Assembly (NCBI RefSeq): GCF_039555335.1
Contig: NC_092631.1
Span: forward strand, 11,965,701 to 12,029,700
DNA from: Amphiura filiformis
Lineage: Eukaryota; Echinodermata; Ophiuroidea; Amphilepidida; Amphiuridae
Length of the DNA stretch: 64,000 nucleotides
Reading direction: 5' to 3'
In this document: in pieces, positions 20,752 through 33,655 of the stretch
Numbering within the stretch: the first letter of the stretch is position 1
How the letters are laid out: each line of letters opens with the position of its first letter
Made by a program: the position numbers and the translations under genes
Notes under the pieces: model-generated
Told to the model about the DNA's origin: nothing
Databases searched by the model: none
The model's input: only the letters and a program-made list of their open reading frames with translations

Positions 20752-23387
20752 GATTACTTTAATATTTGTGCGGGATTATTTCCCGCCAAAAATTTCAACC
20801 AAAAAGAGCATGTAGCCTTAACACATTTGTTAATCAACCAAATTTGCCTAGAACACAATACATATTTTACATAGAAATTTAAAAGAACAGGTAGGTCAAG
20901 GAAACCTACATAAATACGTTTTCTATACTTCACTTGATCCAAATATGATTTTTTATGGTGATGAGACAATCGCACATGGAATTTTAGAGGGTTTTTTTTA
21001 GCAGTTCCATTAAAAGCTGCTTTCATCATGAGACTAAGATCTAGAAAGTAGAAACACCCCCGAAATGCCGTTTTGGGGAATTTTGCCAGCAGAATTTGAT
21101 GAAAGTCAATCTTTGACAAGATGTAACTTTGCTACGGAAAGTGCTATGAACAAAAAGGTTTTCAGTTTTGCCTTTCTTTACTCAAGGGCTTCAATGTATA
21201 TAAAATGATGCAGTTTGATGGCAAATTTGAATTGACCTAGCATACCTATACTACCTTGGCGTGAGACCGTGAGAAAGTGACTCAATGCGTGAGAGTTGAC
21301 AGCCTAGACTCGCTTGCCAGTCCTATATACGCTGTACCTATGTATATTAAGGACTGGCTTACGCCATTCTGGATGTCAATGGGAAATACACACTTAACGA
21401 TTTGCGCCGGTTAGAAACTTGAAAAAAAATCTTTAAAATTTCATCAATGTATATAAAAGTGGTACTAACCTTATTATGCTTGCTAATTTAAGACTTGGTT
21501 GAAACAAAATTAGGCCTAAGGATCGAATGCATTTTAGTGTCCAAAAAGGAAAAAATTATCGTCAAAGTTCTGCTGAAATCGGCACCGTTGCGAAGGGTTC
21601 AGAATTCGAATCGGGAATGAAAATATCCGATCTTTGCGATCAAAAACACAAAATTACAACTTTAAACATAGGCCTACTATTGGCAAAAGACATTATTACC
21701 AAACAATATAGAATAGAAAATTTGACATCATTTTCTCAAAATATTGAAGAAATTTGCTCACTAGACATAGAAAAAGTACGTTACGCAATCCAATTCCCGT
21801 TCAAACGCGTGGGAAACTGAAAGTACATAATCCCCACTATGACTAGCCTGAAACATCATGGCCAAGGTCTTAGCTAGCCACCCATCTGGCCGTCATTTTA
21901 GACGGCCAGTTTGCTCCTGGGACGGGCAAAATTAATGCCTTTGACAGATGATATATCATAAATTGTATGTTTTGAAAAGCCAATTGCCCTTTCTAGTACA
22001 AAATGTAGAACCTAAATTGTAGAACAAGGCCATATCAGCACATATTTGAACTCTTTGAACCCCCCAATGGCCTATAGATGTCTGGTAAATATTTTAAAGG
22101 TCAAATTAGGACAGGCAAATTTATTCAAATGACGGGCAACCCTCAATTTCTAGCCAAGCCCCTGATCATGGCCCTGTTCCTTCCTCACTAGGGCCATGAA
22201 TGCCCTATGTACGTAAAAACGGGGCACCATGAACTCACATCGCGGTGATGACGTCACACTGACAGCATCTATTTATAGGAAGAATTCAAAACACGGCGAC
22301 GATAACAGTCACAAGTCTGATCTTTTACATCCTCAAATTTGTTCGAAAATTTCTAACTTTCGTATGAACAACCGATAGCTTGTGATACTAAAGTTGGAAC
22401 GTGGAAATATCGTGCTCATGTAACGTACCTTGTTTGGCACATGTACACGGTTGCCATCCAGGGCCCAATGTCATGCATATGAATAAAAACTTCTTCCTCA
22501 AGTTAATTATTGTCTCACAGATATGAGGATATTGTTCTTGACATATTAGTGACACATGTGCTATATTCCTTCATCAATTCACCACAACGTTACTCACGAA
22601 AAACATCATTTTGTGTCAATTTTTCTCGAGTGATCGCCAGACATCACACAGTCCCCATTGTAAATAGGTGATCAACACATGTAGTGCTGGGCTCACATGT
22701 TCAAGAACCGGAATGGTATCACCATCAGTTTGCAATGACAAGTCAACCTTTGCAAATCGGGAGATGGATTGATTTGCCCAGCACTGGATTTTCTCAAATC
22801 TTAAATCACCGACGCAGTTGGCAGTTGTCGAAACAACTATGATCAAGCAAGGTTGCAGAATTAAACGGACTCATTATATGGTCGAAATTTGTACTTCAGC
22901 GCCCGTGTTTCCTGTTAAAAGTAAGCAAACACTTCAGCTAAGATACATAAATGTTAGCCAAGGCCCAAGCTAAATTGAAGTCAAATTGGACAATCTAAAA
23001 AATTGTTTTGATGCGTTTTAAAACTAAAGACACTACGATGACTGACCGTGTTATACTAGCAATCTCTATCTTCTATCCACACATTAACTATTGTGTCGTC
23101 GTGGATAGTAGATAGATTTCTCGATCAACCTCAAATGTGCTCATAATTTACGAACGTGCACTAAATTGGTCAATTCTCAAAAGCTGTGTTTGCGCCGTAA
23201 GCGCCGGTCTTTGCGTAAGTACGCTTGGCGCAAATAACTGTCTGTGCGTTCCCAAGTTGGCTCTCATGATCGAGAATTTATTATTTTGGCTATAGGCAAG
23301 GTCAGTCAAGGCTCAGTCATGCAGGTCGCGCGATCGTGTTATTCTATGAAAAATACGCTGACGCAGAAGGTACATCCTCTCTAGACT
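20752..23387. other. Intergenic stretch with dispersed repeats, no gene recognised
   Basis: Contains copy 2 of the dispersed repeat (21304-21480). A phrase CAATCCAATTCCCGTTCAAA at about 21788 recurs with one change near 23776, and CTCTCATGATCGAGAA occurs at 23263 and 23732. Open frames at 21527-21820 (plus) and 22616-22846 (minus) have no recognised domain or splice context. Confidence 0.4.
21304..21480 (+). repeat. Dispersed repeat, copy 2
   Basis: Same orientation as 12236-12421 and about 90 percent similar by eye, sharing TAGACTCGCTTGCCAGT, GGGAAATACACACTTAAC and GTGGTACTAACCTTATT. Small deletions separate the copies. Confidence 0.75.
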
Positions 23388-23389
23388 GC

Positions 23390-23474
23390 GGAACTCAGTC
23401 CTCAATGATAGTCAGTCATTTATCTTTTGGTCATTATATGACTACATGTATCATTTGAGGACTGAGTTCTTACG
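23390..23474. mobile_element. Small inverted-repeat element, about 85 bp
   Basis: GAACTCAGTCCTCAA at the left is inverted as TTGAGGACTGAGTTC at the right. It is too short to code. It could be a MITE remnant or a structured site. Confidence 0.5.
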
Positions 23475-23910
23475 ATACATCTTTCGAGGTGCAGTTTCAG
23501 ACAATAGCTTGGGATTATTGGGGCAGAGGTTATCTATTGAATCCTTTCATGACCACTGAAGCATAGTCAAGTCTGCCAAGGACACTCGGCACGCCAATGA
23601 ACATGATGGAAGACCATGTCACTCTCGACAAAAGAATGCATGCATGTCAAAGGTCATACGACACCAATTTGGTGTTTGTTATGCTCCTCGAAATATGTAC
23701 CTTACGGTCTACATGTCTATGTCTGCATCCTCTCATGATCGAGAAATTGTTATTTTGGCTATAGGGAAAGTACGCAATCCAATTCCCATTCAAACGCGTG
23801 GAAACTGAAAGTGCATATAATGCACTACTCAACCAGTTCAATAATTGGAACTCAAACTCCCGCGTTTGAGAACAGAGTTCTTTTGTAGTTACTACAACTG
23901 CTACTAAACA

Positions 23911-24662
23911 GGCGATCCTGACTTTTAGACCACCTGAGCTATATAAGGTACAAATTGCAAATTTATCATATTAAACTTTTGCAACAAGGTTAAACATGTT
24001 CTCAACTGTACAAACATACCTTTTATTCCATCGAACAAGCTTTATTTTGTTCCAAAATTTACGTTTTTATAGCTATTTTTGACGTAAAAGAGCTGGTAGT
24101 GGTAACAAACTCTGTGATGCCAGCTCGAAGTTTTCGCGTAGCACAAGCGCTTGATGTACACTCGTTTTGGCGGTAATTTACGCTAGCGTATCATGCATTT
24201 TCAGCGTGTTTGACATCGTTTTACTGCGTGGCGCAATTCTGCATTTACATTGTTTATTCAAAATGGCGAATTTTTCGAAAAACGTGATACATTTTACCCC
24301 AAAATTTCCCTCATTACTCAAAGCCCTGCCCGTTTTCACAATATTTTAGCTTCTTGGATATCATCGGAAACAGAGATTAGTAATATTAGGTAGGTCACGG
24401 TATTTTTAAAGATTTTTTTAGATGATTTTTACGATGAAAAATTTGACGTTTTTAGCTTCTTTTCAAAAATTGGTTTTACTTTTAGCTTGTTAAAAAACGG
24501 GTAAAAAATCGTTTTTAGCTTATTGGATATTTTTGCTAAATAGTTTAAAGCTTGACTCCTTAGATGAAACTTTTAGTTTAAGCTTGTTAGAATATTAAAC
24601 CTTGATGAAATAGTAATATTTTAGCCCTATATAGCGCGGGTGGTCTAAAAGTCAGGATCGCC
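23911..24662. mobile_element. TIR element, about 750 bp
   Basis: The left end GGCGATCCTGACTTTTAGAC, continuing CACCTGAGCTATATA, is inverted at the right end with three or four mismatches over about 40 bases. The interior is AT-rich with repeated TTTTTAGCTT words and no coding frame of note. No unambiguous target duplication, so superfamily unknown. Confidence 0.75.
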
Positions 24663-25165
24663 ACTCAATGCATGCTCAAGATGGGGTTATAAAAGCAAAA
24701 TAAAGAATAGATAGATCGAAGGAAAGGCCAAAGGCATACTCAAAATTACCTTTAGTTCTTTGATTACCAACTGATGTTACACGGGAACTTGAAAACCCGA
24801 CAAATATAAAGCAAACATAGCAAAAGGCTGAATGGTTGAACTCCTTCGTGTGTTATTGCGTATCAATCAATCAATCAATGTAGAAATTTTGTAAGAGTAA
24901 GTACCTTGGTCAATAAAGACTATACGCAAATTCACTGCCTCTGCGTTAACGCATGGTCAACGCTTGTAGCTATGAAAGGCCGAAAGATTTAGGCTAAAAT
25001 AGATTGTTGGTACATGTATTTCTCTCCTCCAATAATCTCATCATAATTATTTTCACCCCCGTACTCTCTCACCCCATAGTACATTCATACCCTACACTTT
25101 CATAGATTGAATCCTCCCTACATCATGTACACCACACATACAAGAAGAACCCAGATGTGGTTGCA

Positions 25166-25870
25166 CATGAACTAAGCATGGATTTGAGTTCCTGTAACAG
25201 CTGGCTTATTAAAAATAAATTATCATTACATGTTGGTAAAACCGAGCTCATTTTATTTGGTTCACAGAAAACTTAAAAAGCTTCTGATTTCCACATCTCA
25301 TACAATGGTCATACAATTAATCCTGTCCCATCCATAAAATACCTTGGTGTCACACTAGACCAACATCTATCTGGTGAAGTTATGGTTGATTCTCTTGTTA
25401 AGAAAGCTATTGGCAGGCTCAAATTTTTATAACACACACAATATTTCAACCAAAAGCTTCGAAAAAATCTCTGCTCTGCATTATTGCAGTGTCATTTAGA
25501 TTATTGTAGCACCTCCTGGTTTACTGGTTTATCAAAGGAAAGTCAACGTAAGCTTCATATCACTCAAAACAAAATGGTTCGTTTTATTTTGAACTTATCC
25601 TCGAGAGATCATGTTGGTCAAATCAATTTGGACACTGTCAAACTGCTTGATACCCAAAACAGGGCTAGACAATTAAGGCTAAATCACATGTTTAATATTT
25701 TTCACTCACTGGCCACGTCTTATCTTAATCAATTCTTCACAAAAATATCTCATGTTCATATTATACCACTAGGTCTAGTACTTCAAATTTCCATGTCCAG
25801 AGAGTAGGATCTTTACCGATCTTACACCAAAAAGTCTTTTTTCTATCAATGCCACACTTGATTGGAAATA
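25166..25870 (+). pseudogene. LINE C: reverse transcriptase C-terminal fragment
   Basis: The conceptual reading contains LSSCNSWLIKNKLSLHVGKT, ELILFGS, then after a frameshift SIKYLGVTLDQHLSGE, then after a stop LQCHLDYCSTSWFTGLS and LHITQNKMVRFILNLSSRDH. This is the segment from the palm to the C-terminus of a non-LTR reverse transcriptase, of a CR1/Jockey-like style that differs from LINEs A, B and D. Both ends are truncated and no 3-prime tail was identified. Confidence 0.85.
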
Positions 25871-26614
25871 GGCACACTAAAACTTTAACAACTATATACA
25901 CCCTCCCCCCCCATTTACATAACGCACACCTTCATGAACAGTATTGAACACACGAAATCCATACTTGAGCGCGGAATTGGAAAATGTTACTTTTGCGCGC
26001 ATAAATCCGAATTTATGATTTCTTTCCTATTTAATACAACATAATAGGCTAAATACAATATATTGCGAATATTCTTAAATCTGTACACGAGAAAGACAAT
26101 AATATTTATATGTTATTTACTTTGTTCTTACGTTTTTTATACAAAACCTTCCCATTTCACACGAAAGATATTCAATTTATTTATTCTCTGAGAACAAACT
26201 TTTTCTTCTGCAATTTGTTTTTACTTAAACAATGTGAAAAAAGTGGCGATAGCCTATTTAATGTTTAAAAATATCCAAGATTACATTGGAGTCGGACAAA
26301 TTCATTATGTTTTTAAGATATTGGAGCTACCATGGGTAAAAAAATCCAATTAATGGAACAATTTCTTATGTAATATTATTGCAGGCAGTCAAAGAGCTTT
26401 TAAAATCCACAATATATTCTTAATAACTTTAGAATGTATAGGCCTATTTGATAATGACTATTATCAGAGGGGCCTTTACATACAACATACTTAAATTTAA
26501 ATGATACGTGCGTACCTGTCTTCCAAATCTAGGTATATCAAACACCCAGATTTGGAAGTTATACGAAGTATATGTATTAGCGTATGATAATTAATTATAG
26601 GCCTACATTTAGTG
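25871..26614. other. AT-rich stretch without recognised features
   Basis: No coding frame, repeat or RNA gene was recognised. It precedes the left arm of the large inverted repeat that starts near 26615. Confidence 0.3.
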
Positions 26615-27525
26615 TTGACATCTTCGAGTTCAAACATCCCGTCTTAAAATTGTTGGCATATTTAGAGGATTAGGACACAGCGTATTAAGATGTGCCATGG
26701 TCATGGTGAGATACCCGGGGTCTCACATAGCTCCATGGTGGTGTTTTAATCAATCATGATAATTAGTCCGCCATTATTGACAGGCAAGTTTCAGAAATTA
26801 AGAAAACAAAATGAATCATGATAACTGTCAATCACAATTATCAAAATTGTATCAAGTGTATGTACATATAAATGTATCTGATATATAAAAAATAAAAAAA
26901 TTATATAATTAAATAATATATAAGTTTTTCAATTAATTTAGATTTATATCTTTGATTATTTTAGATTTTCGAAAATGACCAAAAAACTTTCCTGGCAGTT
27001 CTTACTATATAATAATATTTGACAAAAAATAACAAATTAAAATTAGAACAAAATCGTATTAATACTAGGCTTTAACCAGTTTTGCAAACAAAATCATTGC
27101 ATTTTTCTTCTTCGCGGCACTGCCTCCCGTGCCTCCTTCACAAACACAAAACACGACCCGTAATTCTTGGGGTATACCCGGGGTATCAAATTGAGAGCAG
27201 ACTACTTGACCAGGGGACTTTTCAAGCAATCGATCGTACATCAGTGTGTAAAGCACGCGGCCACGGGCCCGGGGACTTGTCAAGCAAGGTACGCCGTCGG
27301 TGTGTTCTGGCACTTCGCGTGCTTGGCCTTGGGAAGTTGGGAGCATTGATTGAACACATATCACACCGGGCGTTTCCGTGTAAGTGGCAGCAAATAATCC
27401 GCCGCTAACACGCGGTGTAAAAAGGGGGCAAAAGTCAGTGCACAGCACGGAACCCACAAAATATCTCAGAAGCTGCTGCTACTGGCGTTTGTTTTGCTAG
27501 ATGTGCGCATTTGTCTTTGAAAAAA
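26615..27525. repeat. Left arm of a large interrupted inverted repeat
   Basis: Blocks here reappear inverted at 37790-39610. TTGACATCTTCGAGTTCAAA (about 26616) matches 39590-39610 inverted. A block around 26760-26840 (TGACAGGCAAG, AAAACAAAATGAATCATGA) matches 39440-39490 inverted. The GC-rich part 27225-27520 (AAGCAATCGATCG, TGTCTTTGA) matches 37780-38010 inverted. Similarity is patchy, with indels. The frames at 27065-27457 are not supported as genes. Confidence 0.65.
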
Positions 27526-28293
27526 TTATATATGAAATGAATATGAAAATATTTCCAGTCCTTTTAATAGTTTCATGTCAAAGCAGATCTTCTCTGATTT
27601 AATATGTTTATAAGACTGTAGGTTTTGAAAGTTTTGAACATCTCAAACTTATTTTGAGGCTTTTTTTTATTTTAAGTGAGTTTGAGTCGCTAAAATAAAA
27701 ATACACAAAACTCGCAAGCGTTTTTTTTTAAATTTTAATAATGATTTGTTTTGCCATATCATATTTAAATTATTACATGTTTAACACTATTATAAAAAGT
27801 ATGATGTTAACATATTTAAAAATAAGAGTGGAAAAACGTGCAAAGAACATCGCGATTCACGGCAGTTTGACCAGTGTCAATCATGGTAGTGGAATTCGAC
27901 AGGTTTCGCTGTACGGTGATCGCCCGGGTGATCGAAATCCTGGCGGCAATTTTGCTTAATTTTGCAACTTTTGGACTTGACATGCCCAAGAATATTAATT
28001 GGTATGCTGTTTTCTATTTACTACTAGTATTATGAAACAATTAATTACTACCGAGTGTGTGTATTCTACTGATGTTTCTGAATGCCGATTGACATGATTT
28101 ATGTGCGAATTTCCGTTCGTGCGCTATACACATATACTAAGAAGTTGTCAAAGTTTGACCGAAATTTTCAGCAATAATCACAAAATATTGCCAATTATTA
28201 TGTTCATGTAGTTGTTCTATCCCTGTGTAGCAGTTTGATAAAACCTTCTAAGTTACGAATGCTAGAGAAGATATTCTCTGCGTACACTTATCA

Positions 28294-28396
28294 TTGGGGC
28301 AAGTTGTATGTGGGACCAGTTTGTATACGTGGGGCGAGTTGTCCGTTGGGGCGAGTTGTCCGTTGGGGCGAGTTGTATTTGGGGCGAGTTGTCTGG
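28294..28396. repeat. Minisatellite, 18-21 bp units
   Basis: About five tandem units of the type TTGGGGCGAGTTGTCCG, with the two central copies identical and the outer ones diverged. Confidence 0.75.
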
Positions 28397-28809
28397 CATT
28401 CATAATACCATCCCAAATCAAAGCTATTATTGACAAAAATACTTTTAAATAATGCCATAAAAAACACCTTGCCAGAAGTGCGTTAACCCAAGAGTCAGCT
28501 GCATTTGTGTAACCTGTTCCTTTCTGTCCTTTTGCTTGTTTTGTCCTCCGTCCCAGGCACCGTGTAAATAAGTTTACACATTTGCAGCTAGACTTTATGG
28601 GTTATCCTGGCATTTCGGCTTTTTGGTGTCTTTGCTTGTATCCATGTATTTCATATAAAATCTGTGATAATTTGTGATTGATTATATTTATTGTTCTGGT
28701 CGATTTTGCCGAATAAATATGAATAAACTGATGAATGAATGTACACAGTGATACACTTTCACCTGCTATTCTTTATTCATGGAATACCATATTAATTCTA
28801 CCATAAGGT

Positions 28810-29275
28810 GTGTGTGCAATGATTATGTGTACCCCCGGGTGGTGAATTCTCAAAGTGGTCTCAAATCGCTCAGCTTGCCCCCCCCTTTGGCCGTGCCACA
28901 ATATCTCCCCTTTTGACGTGCCAAAAAACCTTTGCCCCCCTTTTGATGTGCCAAAAATCTCCCCCCACACTAAGATTTTGGGGAACCCGAATTTAAAACC
29001 TTAAATTGTCTAATATCGTATAATGCAAGCGCAGTGCAGCGAGCAGGAAATTTTTGAACGGAATGTTTTAGTGTAATATAGAAACGGTGCCCAAAATATC
29101 TGTGCCAACTTGATCAGTCCCCCCCCCCCCCTCTTCGACCCGCAAAAATCGCTTGTCCCCCCTTTCGACCAGTACCCAAATATGCTTGCCCCCGCCCCTT
29201 TTGGCATGCCAAAAAATCTTTTCCCCCTATAATTCACCACCGTCCCCGGGGGTACACATAATTATTGCACCACCC
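28810..29275. mobile_element. GC-rich inverted-repeat element
   Basis: GCAATGATTATGTGTACCCC at the left and GGGGTACACATAATTATTGC at the right are inverted copies with one mismatch. Inside are repeated C-tracts with GTGCCAAAAAATC words. Related words (GGCTGTGCAATGATTATGAG) occur at 40072 and, inverted, near 33620, so this is a family of elements in the window. Confidence 0.6.
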
Positions 29276-29448
29276 CTAAGTTTTACTCATGATAAGAATT
29301 AAAAGAGCATAATCCGTTGGCTAAGGACATTAGGGGGCCGGGAGGCGAGGAGCACTCGAATATGAAAGTGACGTACCGGTACATGTGCCCACTAGCGTAT
29401 GAAACTAGGGGTCTGTATCAAAAATAGCTTTTGAACGTGACCAAATTT

Positions 29449-30060
29449 TACAGTCCGGGGGGGGGGGGGGCACCCCCATATAAGAGGCTCATATATTGAC
29501 ATACGACGTCATGTGCCCATGAAGATGCCCCTTTTATTTTTGGTAAATCATACACCCAATGACCCCGTTTTCGGTTCAGTACATTGAATGACCCCATCTT
29601 TTGAACAATTACCGGTAGTCCTCAAAATTGAAATTTCGGCACGCTTCGCACGCATTTTGAAAAAAAAAATGAGTTTTGTCTATTTTGTACTGGAAAATTG
29701 GGTAAAAAGCTATTTTTGATTGTTAATGATGTAAAATTTTGGGCGCTCCCATACAAAATCACTCCATTTTCGACATTGCCAACACTTATACTGAATGACC
29801 CCTTTTTCTGATGGGCACAGGTACATCACTTTCATATTTGAGTGCCCCCCCCCCCTCCGTTTACAGTACAAAATAGACAAAACTCGTTCATTTTGCTGAA
29901 AATGCGCATGTAACGCATTGAAATTTCAATTTGAGGACTAATTGTTCAAAAAAGGGAGTCAAAACAGGGTCATTGGGTGATTTGCCAAAAATACCGGGGT
30001 CTTTTCATGGGCACATGACGTATCTCAACATAATTATGGGAGTGCCTCCCGGGGAATGTC
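29449..30060. mobile_element. Inverted-repeat (foldback) element
   Basis: 29449-29700 and 29860-30055 are inverted, imperfect copies. GTTTTGTCTATTTTGTAC (about 29675) pairs with GTACAAAATAGACAAAAC (about 29866). CCCAATGACCC pairs with GGGTCATTGGG, and TACCGGTAGTCCTCAAATT-like blocks also pair. It has runs of C and G near its ends and no coding capacity. Confidence 0.65.
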
Positions 30061-30318
30061 ATTTTTTTTTTTTGAAGGGGGGTCATGAATATGTCGGTGA
30101 TCGGAGTCATGATTTTTATAACCCCCCATCACGGGCTAAAATTTTACGACTCCCCATCTTGGGTTGAAAATTTTTATGACCCCTGGCATGATCAATCCTA
30201 CACAAGACTGACAACAAATTATTCATTGCTGGAACTAAAGGTGCGGAGCGCGCAGATAAACTTGATAAACTTGAATGTGAAGAACATTGTTGTTTTTTAT
30301 TCTTTGTGTACAATGTAA

Positions 30319-30605
30319 AGTCCGATGTATACTCCACTTCGCGAGAAGCTGTGATGAAAAAATTAATTCGCAGCTTCGCGCGAAGGCATTCATGTATACT
30401 TCATCAAAATATCGCCGAGTATCGCGAAGAATTGTTTCCGCTCTGTGCTTTCATATAGAAACTTCGCTGGCCTACCCCCAAAAGTTGAACCAAATCCAAC
30501 TCTCCCGCGAAGCGAAGAAATTCCCTCGCGAAGTCATAAAATTTCAGCTCAAATTACTTTGCGGCCTGCGAAATCGCGATCGCGAAGTGGAGTATACATC
30601 GGACT
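30319..30605. mobile_element. PIF/Harbinger-like MITE, 287 bp, TAA target duplication
   Basis: AGTCCGATGTATACTCCACT at the left is inverted exactly at the right (AGTGGAGTATACATCGGACT). TAA flanks both sides (30316-30318 and 30606-30608). Three-base TWA target duplications are characteristic of PIF/Harbinger elements. The interior is CG-rich with CGCGAAG words and carries frames (30287-30700) that simply cross the element. Confidence 0.82.
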
Positions 30606-31044
30606 TAATTCGGCCTCCGGGCCGCGATTTTGTGCCAATAAAATCATATCATATATATATCAAGAAAGTGCACGTGTGGCGTAGTGCATTAAAATTTTGA
30701 TCATAAGTGTAACTGTAAGTGATTGCGTTGAAATCGGAGCATTTTTAATTTTTGGCCCCTGTGTACAAATTTTGTGGCCAAAAAAACTGACCACCCTCTC
30801 CCCCAAAAGTTTTTTTTACCTTTTTGCTTATACATGTAACTCAAGAACGGTATGTCGCAGGCAGGTTAAACTAGACTTTTTCTGAATCCTTGCAATGCGT
30901 TGCGAGGAATAATTTGGGGTGCTTGTTACGTTAGAGCAACTTTGAAATTTGACCACTGTGTTGACCTTTAACCTTGAATATGGCTGGATGGAGTGTTGGG
31001 AAATATTTTTTGTTTAATAATAATGTTGAATGTGTTATAAAAGG

Positions 31045-31201
31045 AAGCTAAATAAAAATTCCTTTAAAAAAGGAATGGGGCGCCCAATGTGAGCTTGGAT
31101 GTGATTATGGTGAATTCCATGGTGTGTAGATTTGTTATTATAATGATTTTTCTAGGGAAGAGTAGAAGATGATCAAATGCAAGAGAAATGTGTTTGATTG
31201 G
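31045..31201. repeat. Inverted repeat pair, left member
   Basis: About 155 bases, including GGAATGGGGCGCCCAATGTG and CTAGGGAAGAGTAGAAGATG, recur inverted at 36146-36290 with few mismatches. The pair is 5 kb apart and could be the termini of one element or two copies of a short one. Confidence 0.8.
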
Positions 31202-32033
31202 GGAAGTTGTTCTGACAATCCAAATATATACTTAGTCCACCTCAGATGACCTGTAACAATTTTGGCGCAGAATTGTGATCGACATTACTTAATTCACCTC
31301 GGATGACTTTGATGACATTCAACATTTTCGCGCTTACACCAATCATGTCCATAACAATTTAACTCCTCAACTTCCTGACAACTCTCTAATTTAAAACTCT
31401 AAATTTCTGTCTCTTTGCCTTTTCTGTCTTGTACCATTAAGATAAGCAAACATCTTCATGATCCAATCAGGTGGTGAATGACGTGCATTCTCTAAATTCA
31501 GTAAATTTCCATCGTCAACCGTGTAATTGAATGGGATTATTTTGAATTTTTAAAACGCTTGAAATATCACAAACAAATAGGCCTATGTTAATAAATAATA
31601 TAAATAGAATCTTAAACCGTTCAGGTTTGATAGTGAACCCCACAAAACTAACCGAGTAGGCCTATATGGAAAATGCCATACGGCCGGACGGTTTCACAAG
31701 TTGCCGGCTCTATCATTTCACTCCCCGCCTGGAATCAATCTTGCATTTTCCGAATGAATTGAATTGTCAAATAATGTCGTAAAAACTTTATTTGTGAACG
31801 GATTTCCATCGTTGACAAAATAAAATGTATGTTTAATATATCAATTATTTCAATGAGAGCAGTTCCATTAACTTTCTTCCATAAATAATCACAGAGTATT
31901 ATCTGTTTACAAAATAAGCGGTTTTTATTCAGATTTAATTAGCGTGCTGTGTGTGACTGCAATTATCATTATCAGTATACTACTCAAAAACATGGCCTTG
32001 TTCATGTTTACATAGTCACTGCCTTGTTTGATC

Positions 32034-32447
32034 TTAGGCCAATAAAAAAAATGTTTGCTTGCCCTCAAATGAATTTTCAAAATTGGGTCGGTCGGCCGTG
32101 GGATTTTTTCTTTTTTTTTTCCTTTTTATTTTTTTTATTACAAGCAAACTCTACTGTTTGTATTAATTAAGGTTCAAAATATGAAAAATCAGACAATTTT
32201 GGTGTCAAAATGAATCAACTTACATTACAAAACAACTAAAATGTTGAACACAAGTTCTAAAATACATTTTTTTACATCTTCAGAATGCAACAATTTGAAA
32301 AGAAAAAAAAAACTTTGCAGAAATTTCCAAAAATAGGGTCGGTATTCTTTTGTACAGTAAATAGAAAAAACACACCTTTTTTTCTGATTTCCAAAATTTA
32401 TAGGGACGGTCGGTTGAGGGCAAACAAACATCTTTTTTTTTGGCCTT
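32034..32447. mobile_element. TIR element, about 410 bp
   Basis: GGCCAATAAAAAAAATGTTTG followed by a TGCCCTCAA block is inverted near 32405-32443, ending TTTTTTGGCC. TTA lies outside each end (32034-32036 and 32445-32447), which fits a three-base PIF/Harbinger-type target. A related GAGGGCAA/GGTCGGTCG word cluster is present near 36003-36050. No coding capacity. Confidence 0.6.
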
Positions 32448-33414
32448 ATGGTCAACTTGCACTAGGATCCACAACATGCGCATTTATCAGCACATTGTTC
32501 TTCAATCCTACATTTGTACATTCAGTGAATGACTTTGGGTACAAAAACTCATACTCTGCATACTCTATGACATTCGTTTATTTGAGGGTATTGGACTATG
32601 TCATTGAGATTAGGCTATTGTAGTCCATAGTGTTGGTCATCGTCTATCGGGTTCTAATAGGCGGTAAACTGGTTAAGCCATTCAATGGTCAAAGGTCTGG
32701 GTTTATTTGGTGTTTTTATAAGTCCATTAATTTTGTATTTTAAACAAAGAATATAGCCACACCATTTTATCCCGTGCATATCAGAAAACAATAATAAAAT
32801 AAAATCCAAGCATATTGTGGTTTTATTTCTGAGCAAGGGCACAATTTTAGCAAAGCAATTGCGGAGTAATCTAGTAAGAGTGAAATTAGAAGCTTTTCAC
32901 AAAGTCATGCCTATATGGTGCACCCTCCGTAGTTTGGTAGAGTCCCAGAGTCCTGGGGGATGCATATTAAAAACTAAACTAGCACGAAAGATGAAGGCGG
33001 GATGAAGGACGTGAAGGTGGGGTGTTTCTCACTAAAAAACAACATGCAAGCACGATAAACATTTTGAACATGCACAATATTGAACCAGAACATCTGAATG
33101 TTTGCCTAGATGGGGGGAGGGGGACTATTCCTGACATTAAAAACAAAATAAAACAAGAAATGTCTGTAAAAAAGACAATGCCTCCAAGATACCAGTAAGC
33201 ACCTTTTGTTATAGTTAAGGAGATATTTATAATGCTAGCTTTAAGCTTGGATATAGATTTTTATCTGATTGAAATATGTGAGTCTCCTAATACAAGATCA
33301 GACTGAAAAATTTATTTTAATCGGATATTCGGTTACCAAAATATGGCCTGTCAAAATAGAACTTTAACTTGAAAATAGAAATTGGCACAGTACCGATATT
33401 AACTTGAAGCCAGT

Positions 33415-33655
33415 GGCATACATTCATGAGGCGCCTTTTAAATAAAATGCTAACATTGCAATATATCTAGACCATAAAGTTTGCAAATTGGAATCCCAAC
33501 AATTTGGCACGTGTAACTTAGGGGGGGGGTGCAAATAATCAGTGTTTGGCGGGTCGAAGGGGGGGGGGCAAGCGATTTTTGGCGGGACGTTCGGAAATTT
33601 TACCCCCCGGCCCAGGGGCTCATAATTCATTTGCACAGCCGGGCCCTTATGAGTG
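33415..33655 (+). repeat. Repeat shared with 40070-40345
   Basis: The phrases CATTCATGAGGCGCCTTTTA, ATATATCTAGACCAT, CAATTTGGCACGTGTAA and GGGGGGGCAAGCGATTTTTG occur here and, in slightly different order and copy number, at 40100-40345. They belong to one degenerate repeat family containing G-tracts. The minus-strand frame at 33424-33636 comes from it. Confidence 0.6.

Noticed and set aside
21527..21820. 97-codon plus-strand frame
   Set aside because: No domain, no splice context, and its end overlaps a phrase repeated at 23.77 kb, so it is probably repeat-derived.
22616..22846. 76-codon minus-strand frame with a protein-like look
   Set aside because: Not assignable to any family, and no good splice sites or neighbouring exons were found. 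Left unannotated, though it merits a protein search.
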